Shown here: piece by piece, positions 59,118-64,000 of the stretch | How the letters are laid out: every line of letters begins with the position of its first letter | Numbering within the stretch: position 1 is the stretch's first letter | The notes under the pieces: generated by a model | Database searches by the model: none | What the model saw: the letters and a program-made list of their open reading frames with translations, nothing else | What the model was told of the DNA's origin: nothing | Assembly (NCBI RefSeq): GCF_000478605.2 | Contig: NZ_ASHX02000001.1 | Coordinates: 3,759,895 to 3,823,894, forward strand | DNA length: 64,000 bases | DNA from: Streptomyces thermolilacinus SPC6 | Lineage (GTDB): Bacteria; Actinomycetota; Actinomycetes; Streptomycetales; Streptomycetaceae | Direction of reading: 5' to 3' | Position numbers and translations under genes: made by a program

Positions 59118-60125
59118 TCAGGACGCCTGGGCCGTGTTGTACAGCGCCTGCGCGTCGTTGCCGAAGTACGGGCCGAACATGCGGTTCGGCAGGAACGTGT
59201 AGCCGAAGCTGTTCACCGACACCTGGAGCCCCGTCCCGGACGCCTCGCTGAAGCCCGTGAACCAGGGGCCGCCGCTGGAGCCGCCGGTCATGTTGCAGCC
59301 GAGGCTGTGGTCCTGCGAGAACAGGAAGTCCTTGGAGGAGTTCCCGGCGCAGTAGATCAGCTTGGACCCGTCGTAAGGGGATGCCGCCGGGAACCCGAAG
59401 GCGTACATCGCCTTGTTGTACCCGCCGTTGAACTGGACGCCCTGCGCGCCGGTGACGGCCGTCAGCTTCTGGCCGTTCAGCGGGGCGAGGACGGCGGCGC
59501 CCACGTCGTGGTTGATGTCCTCGCTCGCCTCCCACTGGGGCGTGGTGAGCGTCCTCGTCGCGGTCCACTGCCCGTACGGGGCCTGCCCGTTGGAGTACGC
59601 GGGGACGAAGACGAAGTTGGTGTGCCAGCTGCCCTGGTACTTCACGCAGTGCCCGGCCGTGAGGACGGTCGACTGGTTCTGGCTGGTCACGGCGTTGGCG
59701 GAGCAGGACGCGGTGCGGTCTCCGAAGGTGAAGAACACCCGCCCGGACGTCTTCACGACCGCGCCGCCGCCGTTCCAGGCGCCACCCGCCTGCGGGAACG
59801 CGAGCGTGCCGGGGGCGGCGAGTGCGCCGGGCGCGGGGGTCGGGGCGACGGTCCTCGTCGGCCCTTCCTGCTTCGGCGCCTTGAGCTTGCCCAGCTGCGC
59901 CGGGGTGAGGCGCAGGTCGAGCGGGGTGGCGGCGCGCATCCGCTCGGGCGTCCAGAACGCGGCCGCGCCCCGCTGCTCGGCGGCGGGTACGGAACGGGCG
60001 GCGACGGCCTGGTCGCCCCCGGGGGCCGGGGCGGGGGCGGCGACGGCGGGCGCGGCGGCCAGGGCGCCGGTGAGCAGGGCTGCCGTGGTGAGCAGGGCGG
60101 GCGCGGGCGAGCGATGGCGTCTCAC
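59118..60125 (-). CDS. Secreted trypsin-like serine protease (S1 fold)
   Basis: A 335-aa exported protease. Signal peptide at residues 1-30 (ALLTTAALLTGALAAAPAVA). A propeptide of about 100 residues follows. The catalytic His is in STVLTAGHCVKYQG, the Asp in DINHDVGAAVLAP, and the Ser in GCNMTGGSSGGPWFTG. Cys pairs are present around the His and Ser. The GTG at 60125 has AAGGAG six bases upstream; longer starts are rejected. Similar enzymes in Streptomyces are glutamyl-endopeptidase-like. Confidence 0.92.
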   Translation of the reverse strand: MRRHRSPAPALLTTAALLTGALAAAPAVAAPAPAPGGDQAVAARSVPAAEQRGAAAFWTPERMRAATPLDLRLTPAQLGKLKAPKQEGPTRTVAPTPAPGALAAPGTLAFPQAGGAWNGGGAVVKTSGRVFFTFGDRTASCSANAVTSQNQSTVLTAGHCVKYQGSWHTNFVFVPAYSNGQAPYGQWTATRTLTTPQWEASEDINHDVGAAVLAPLNGQKLTAVTGAQGVQFNGGYNKAMYAFGFPAASPYDGSKLIYCAGNSSKDFLFSQDHSLGCNMTGGSSGGPWFTGFSEASGTGLQVSVNSFGYTFLPNRMFGPYFGNDAQALYNTAQAS

Positions 60126-60286
60126 ACGTGTCTCCTTCTGCCGCGCCCGGGCGACCGGCGACGGCCGCCCGGGCAGGGGGCGGTGGGGGGATCGCGGTAC
60201 GGGATCGAGCTGCGTGCCTTGCCTGTCGAGAGAGGAGCAGAGTGCCACGCCCACCACGCATTGTCAGGAGCGCGTCACCCACTTCA

Positions 60287-60772
60287 TTACTGACCGGTCA
60301 GCAGTTTCGCGAAACAGCGGCTGTCCTCGTGGTGCCGGTACAGGCCGAACTTCTCGCACAGTTCGTAGCCGCTGGACAGGTACAGCGCGATGGCCTCCGG
60401 CTGCTTGGTGCCGGTCTCCAGGACCATGCGGCGCCGCCCGGCCGCACGGGCGTCCTCCTCCAGGCGGGCCAGGATGCGCCGCGCCAGGCCCAGGCCGCGC
60501 GCCTCGGGGACCACGTACATCCGCTTCAGCTCGGCGTCGCCGTCCGCGTAGCCCTCGCCGTCGGCGTCCATGGCGCGCCAGCCGCCGGTCGCGACGGGGC
60601 GGTCGAGCGGGTCGTACGCCATCAGATAGAGCCCGCGCGGCGGCTGGAACATGGCCGGATCGAGCGGGGTCTCGTCCCCGTCGCCGTCGTAACGCTCGGC
60701 GTACTCGAGCTGGACCTCGTCGTTGAGCTTGACGGCGTCGGGGTGGTCGAACGGCATGGGACGTATATTCAT
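60287..60772 (-). CDS. GNAT acetyltransferase
   Basis: A 161-aa small N-acetyltransferase. The acetyl-CoA pocket is ELKRMYVVPEARGLGLARRI, followed by LEEDARAAGRRRMVLETGTK and YLSSGYELCEKFGLYRHHED. The ATG at 60772 is chosen; 60781 is an alternative. It is divergent from the exonuclease gene with 57 bp between starts. The substrate is unknown. Confidence 0.9.
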   Translation of the reverse strand: MNIRPMPFDHPDAVKLNDEVQLEYAERYDGDGDETPLDPAMFQPPRGLYLMAYDPLDRPVATGGWRAMDADGEGYADGDAELKRMYVVPEARGLGLARRILARLEEDARAAGRRRMVLETGTKQPEAIALYLSSGYELCEKFGLYRHHEDSRCFAKLLTGQ

Positions 60773-60829
60773 GCGGAGCATCGTACTTCTATGCGTGAGG
60801 GCGGTGCTGGTCTGTCGTATTGTGCCGGG

Positions 60830-61627
60830 ATGCTCACTGTGACCACCGCCAATGTCAACGGACTCCGTGCCGCCGCCAAGAAGGGCTTCGTGGAGTGGCT
60901 GGCCGGGACGGCCGCCGATGTGCTCTGCCTCCAGGAGGTGCGGGCCGAGGAGTCCCAGCTGCCCGAGGCGGTGCGGGCGCCCGAGGGCTGGTACGCGTAC
61001 CACGCCCCGGCCGCCGCGAAGGGCCGCGCGGGCGTGTCGCTGTACACCCGGCGGGAGCCCGACGCGGTGCGGGTCGGCTTCGGGGCGAGTGAGTTCGACA
61101 CGTCGGGCCGCTACCTGGAGGTGGACCTGCCGGGTGTGACGGTGGCGAGCCTGTACCTGCCGTCCGGGGAGGTCGGCACGGAGCGGCAGGACGAGAAGAC
61201 GCGCTTCATGGACGCGTTCCTGCCGTACCTGAAGGGGCTCAGGGAACGGGCGGCGGCCGACGGGCGCGAGGTGCTGGTGTGCGGCGACTGGAACATCGCG
61301 CACCGGGAGGCGGACCTCAAGAACTGGCGGGCCAACCGCAACAGCTCGGGCTTCCTGCCGGAGGAGCGGGAGTGGTTCGGCCGGGTCATCGACGAGGCGG
61401 GGTACGTGGACGTGGTCCGCGCCCTGCACCCGGACCAGGACGGCCCGTACTCGTGGTGGTCGTACCGGGGCCGGGCGTTCGACAACGACTCGGGCTGGCG
61501 CATCGACTACCACATGGCGACGCCGGGCCTGGCGTCCCGCACGCTGAAGGCATGGGTGGAGCGCGCCGAGTCCCACTCGGCCCGCTGGTCGGACCACGCC
61601 CCGGTGACGGCGGTCTACGGACCCTGA
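60830..61627 (+). CDS. xth: Exodeoxyribonuclease III
   Basis: A 265-aa AP endonuclease/3'-exonuclease of base-excision repair. Motifs: TTANVNGLRAAAKKGFVEWL, VLCLQEVRAEESQL (catalytic Glu), VCGDWNIAHREADLKN (Asp and Asn), GWRIDYHMATPGL, and the terminal SARWSDHAPVTAVYG (Asp-His). The metal-binding set is complete and the length is standard. Confidence 0.95.
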   Translation: MLTVTTANVNGLRAAAKKGFVEWLAGTAADVLCLQEVRAEESQLPEAVRAPEGWYAYHAPAAAKGRAGVSLYTRREPDAVRVGFGASEFDTSGRYLEVDLPGVTVASLYLPSGEVGTERQDEKTRFMDAFLPYLKGLRERAAADGREVLVCGDWNIAHREADLKNWRANRNSSGFLPEEREWFGRVIDEAGYVDVVRALHPDQDGPYSWWSYRGRAFDNDSGWRIDYHMATPGLASRTLKAWVERAESHSARWSDHAPVTAVYGP

Positions 61628-61751
61628 GCGCCGGGCCTCCGGTGGCGGCCTACGGGGCGGCCCCGAGCCTCGGTCCCGCCGGTGGCGGCGGCCTCCACCA
61701 CGGCGCCCGAGCCCCGGTGCCCCGCCGGGCTGCCCCCGGGTTCGCCGGGGC

Positions 61752-62018
61752 TCAGCCGAGCCAGTGCTGCCAGCGGGGCGCGGGCGGCGCGCACTGCCCG
61801 GAGGCGACCATGTCCTGGTAGGCCTGCTCGTCCAAGTCCTCCCAGGTGACGTCCATTCCGTCGACGGGCAGGGGCTCCCCGGTCCCGTCGGTGAACGCGA
61901 CGACGGTGACCTCGCAGCCGGGCGGGCGCACGGTCTGCCCGGCGTGCCACGCGAAGGCGACGAGGGCGGCGACGCACCACCAGGCGAGCGGTATCCGGGG
62001 ACGTTGGCTGAGTTCCAC
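61752..62018 (-). CDS. Small single-pass membrane or secreted protein
   Basis: An 88-aa protein. A hydrophobic segment at residues 10-27 (PLAWWCVAALVAFAWHAG) is an anchor or signal, followed by an acidic domain with two Cys and DGMDVTWEDLDEQAYQDMVA. Unknown function; the acidic region looks like a folded domain, so it is likely a real gene. Confidence 0.6.
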   Translation of the reverse strand: MELSQRPRIPLAWWCVAALVAFAWHAGQTVRPPGCEVTVVAFTDGTGEPLPVDGMDVTWEDLDEQAYQDMVASGQCAPPAPRWQHWLG

Positions 62019-62038
62019 CGCCGCATCCTAGGCCCGCC

Positions 62039-62227
62039 TCACGACGGGCCGTGAGCCGCCCGCTCGGCCGTCCGGCAGCGGGGGCGGGCGCAGGGCGGCC
62101 AGACGGAGGTGTGGAGGGGCGGCAGCTTGTCGCGGCTGTGGACGACGGTACGGTCCCCCCAGGTCCGCCCCCCGTCCGGCGAGACGCGCAGCGTGAGTAC
62201 GGGGCGGCTTTTCTCCCGCCCGCTCAC
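62039..62227 (-). CDS. Small conserved Streptomyces protein (62 aa)
   Basis: A 62-aa protein: PVLTLRVSPDGGRTWGDRTV and LPPLHTSVWPPCARPRCR, with two Cys near the end. The pattern (TLRVxxDGGRxWG...WPPCxCxRC) is one I associate with small proteins beside Streptomyces XRE regulators. It starts with GTG overlapping the stop of the upstream gene (GTGA). Confidence 0.65.
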   Translation of the reverse strand: MSGREKSRPVLTLRVSPDGGRTWGDRTVVHSRDKLPPLHTSVWPPCARPRCRTAERAAHGPS

Positions 62228-62421
62228 GGGTGCGCCTCCGCGTGCCGCCGCAGCAGGACGTTGCAGTCGGAGACGGCCGACAGGTCTCCCTGGTCCCGCG
62301 CCCCGCCCCGTAAGAGGGCCAAGGCGGCGCAGTCGGCGCACCCGTCGACAGGCGCCGGCCACCGCTGGGGCAGCGGGAGGTCCGCCATCACCGCCGAGTG
62401 GCTCCACGTCTCGTCGTTCAT
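62224..62421 (-). CDS. Small conserved Streptomyces protein (65 aa)
   Basis: A 65-aa protein: GCADCAALALLRGGARDQGD and CNVLLRRHAEAHP; Cys and His spacing suggests a small metal-binding or regulatory fold. It is translationally coupled to the 62-aa gene (4-bp overlap) and divergent from the frameshifted XRE regulator. Such regulator-plus-small-protein sets are common in Streptomyces. Function unknown. Confidence 0.65.
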   Translation of the reverse strand: MNDETWSHSAVMADLPLPQRWPAPVDGCADCAALALLRGGARDQGDLSAVSDCNVLLRRHAEAHP

Positions 62422-62560
62422 CTCGCTCCTCGGTCGTCGGATTCCGTGCCTTTACGTTCGGTCGGCCACCGGCTGCGCAGTAGGGGCATCGGTAGGGGCA
62501 AGTGGTGTCCTGCCGCGTCAACTCCCCGTCCGGGCAGGGGGACGGGGGCATGATGGGCTC

Positions 62561-63666
62561 ATGGCCATCGGGGAGTTGATCAGGGACCTGCGGAAGGCTC
62601 GTGGCTGGTCCCAAGGGCGGCTGCTTCGGAGATCAACGCAAAGTTCGGGACCAACCTCGACCGGGAGTATGTGAGCCGCTGGGAACGTTGCAAGGTGTCA
62701 CCCGGGCCCTGCTACCTCCGTTGTCTGTCGGCCGTCCTCGACGTGCCGCTAGCCGTGCTTGAGGGTGAAGTGAAGCGCCGTACGTTCATCAACGATGTCG
62801 CCGCAGCCGCCATAGCCCCCGTCGTGGCGTCCGACCTGCTCAGCGCGGGGTTCACGGCGCGGCTCGGCAAGGGGCCGACCCCGGACGACTGGGAGGCGAA
62901 GCTCGCCACGTACGGGACCGAGTACATGAGCCTCGGCGCCGCCGACATCCAGCGCCGGGTGGCGGGCGAGCTCGTGGTGGTGCAGCAGCAGCCGGACAGC
63001 CCCCGGCTGTGGTCCGTCGCCGCCCGGCTCATGACCCTGTACGCCAAGACGTTCCCCGGCTCCGACGGCTCCAGGGCGGTCAACTGGTACCGCATGGCCG
63101 CCCGTGCCGCCGACGAGTCCGGGGACGCCGACGCCCGGGTGTGGGTCCGGGGCCGGGCCGCCATCGCGCTCGGGTACGAGGGCGCGGCCCTCGGCGTCGC
63201 CGACATGCTGGCCGACCAGGCCATGGCCATCAGCGACCGGCCGTCGCTCGGCCTGCTGAACGCCGTCTTCGGCAAGGCGCACGCCGCCGCGCTGCGGGGC
63301 GACACGGACACGGCGCGGCGGCTCATGGACGAGGGGCGCCGCCTGTTCGACAAGGCGGGTTCGTACGAGCAGACCAGCGACTACGCCGTGCCGTGGTGGC
63401 GACTGAACGTCTTCGTCTCCCTGCTCGCCGCCCGCCTCGGTGACGAGGCCACGGCGGTCGCCGCCCAGGACGCGGCCCGCCGCGAACTCCCGGCGGAACT
63501 GCCCCGGTTCGCCACGCACCTGGACCTGCACTGCGGCCTCATGCTCGCCCGCTCCGGGGACGTGCCCGCGGGAGTGGCCCAGGCCCGCGCCGCCCTCGAC
63601 GCCCTGCCCCCGGACAAGCACTCCCTGACCCTGCGGCTGCTGATGGCCGAGGTGGAGCGGGCCTGA
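62561..63666 (+). pseudogene. XRE family regulator disrupted by a frameshift
   Basis: The start (ATG 62561, IGELIRDLRKARGWSQGRL) is the first half of an XRE helix-turn-helix. The frame then breaks and stops at 62674. The missing piece EINAKFGTNLDREYVSRWER continues in another frame, which stays open to 63666 with a 300-residue TPR-like helical domain and a KRRTFINDVAAAA motif typical of this family. Adding one G near 62623 (CTG CTT to CTG GCT T) restores a normal protein of about 368 aa. So there is one lost base: a true pseudogene, phase variation or a sequencing error. Confidence 0.85.
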
Positions 63667-63813
63667 GCCGCGGACACGTACTTCTGCCGGGACGTCCCCC
63701 ATCTGGAGTATCGTACTGATGGCGGAGTGTTACCGCTCCGGCACACGTAGGTGATCTCGCTCGCGGGGAATGGCTGTTCTCGCGCGGCCGGCACTAGAGG
63801 AGCGCAATCTCCC

Positions 63814-63909
63814 GTGGTAGACGTTCGTTCCCGCTTCGCTTTCGTGCGGGATGCAGCCCTGCGCCCGCGCCGGGGCTGCGCGGTCGCCGCCCGCGAGCGG
63901 GGGTGGTAG
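63814..63909 (+). CDS. Possible 31-aa small ORF
   Basis: The GTG at 63814 follows GAGGAG with a 12-base spacer. It encodes VVDVRSRFAFVRDAALRPR plus a short Arg/Ala tail and stops 4 bp before the next gene. The composition is plausible but it is short, so it could be an upstream leader ORF or chance. Confidence 0.35.
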   Translation: MVDVRSRFAFVRDAALRPRRGCAVAARERGW

Positions 63910-63913
63910 CCGC

Positions 63914-64000
63914 ATGGTAGGGAGCGAGCTCAACCCCTCCGACCATCCGAAGAAGGAGGTCCGCCGCGCTCTGGAGCGATGGACGGACGAGGGTTGGACA
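63914..64000 (+). CDS. Small conserved protein, truncated by the window edge
   Basis: Only 29 residues are visible: GSELNPSDHPKKEVRRALER then WTDEGWT. I recognise this start from small Streptomyces proteins that continue into a compact basic domain (HicA-like in appearance), often near XRE regulators. The rest is outside the window. Confidence 0.6.
   Translation, partial: MVGSELNPSDHPKKEVRRALERWTDEGWT

Overview
The window is chromosomal DNA from a Streptomyces or very close relative. GC content is very high with strong third-position GC bias. GTG starts are common, and long antisense shadow ORFs cover most genes. Several lineage markers are present: an HrdD-type sigma factor, SepX/GlpR, DUF6227, an LtrA protein, a PP2C/SpoIIE phosphatase with an ATPase domain, and a frameshifted XRE regulator of a Streptomyces type flanked by small proteins.

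Region 1 (1-13.2 kb) is housekeeping and regulatory. It holds a truncated secreted protein; a TetR regulator followed by a DHA2 exporter; a MarR regulator divergent from a LigB-type dioxygenase with two matching operators between them; a questin-oxidase-like protein; hrdD behind an exact sigma-R-type promoter; the fruR-fruK-fruA operon behind a clear promoter; and a PadR regulator overlapping an SGNH hydrolase.

Region 2 (13.2-25.7 kb) is almost entirely minus-strand: DUF6227 with an internal duplication, P1 peptidase, LtrA, MscL, a CpaB/SAF protein, the PP2C phosphatase, an MTA phosphorylase, an FmdB/Ruc-like zinc ribbon under a CIRCE operator, an MFS permease and a cation/proton antiporter. 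A small plus-strand gene is followed by a 30-bp tandem repeat.

Region 3 (25.9-41.8 kb) contains a penicillin acylase, 5-FCL, and galU-glp(moeA)-moaC-mog-acetyltransferase-sepX(glpR), which joins cofactor genes to the gephyrin-like protein/receptor pair of actinobacterial cell division. After these come tRNA-Ala(CGC), a patch of small accessory genes (DUF4259, a CPCC-barstar fusion, DUF5959, a 93-aa protein), a secreted FG-GAP protein, and an Lrp regulator divergent from an asparaginase.

Region 4 (42.0-58.9 kb) is the most interesting. A membrane-anchored sigma-like/zinc-finger/ricin fusion protein precedes a co-directional biosynthetic cluster: a one-module NRPS (Cy-A-PCP-TE, cysteine-like code), a methyltransferase, an AMP ligase, an alpha/beta hydrolase, an ATP-grasp ligase, a PaaK-like AMP ligase, an MFS exporter, a LeuA-like synthase and a catalytically degraded AMP-binding protein. 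LeuA homologue plus AMP ligases plus ATP-grasp plus methyltransferase is the logic of the beta-lactone dipeptides belactosin and cystargolide. Joined to a cysteine-type Cy module, it does not match any pathway I recognise. A CRP-like palindrome lies upstream of the NRPS, and a 14-bp-stem terminator closes the cluster.

Region 5 (59-64 kb) has a secreted serine protease, an acetyltransferase divergent from exonuclease III, three small minus-strand genes, the frameshifted regulator and a truncated small gene at the edge.
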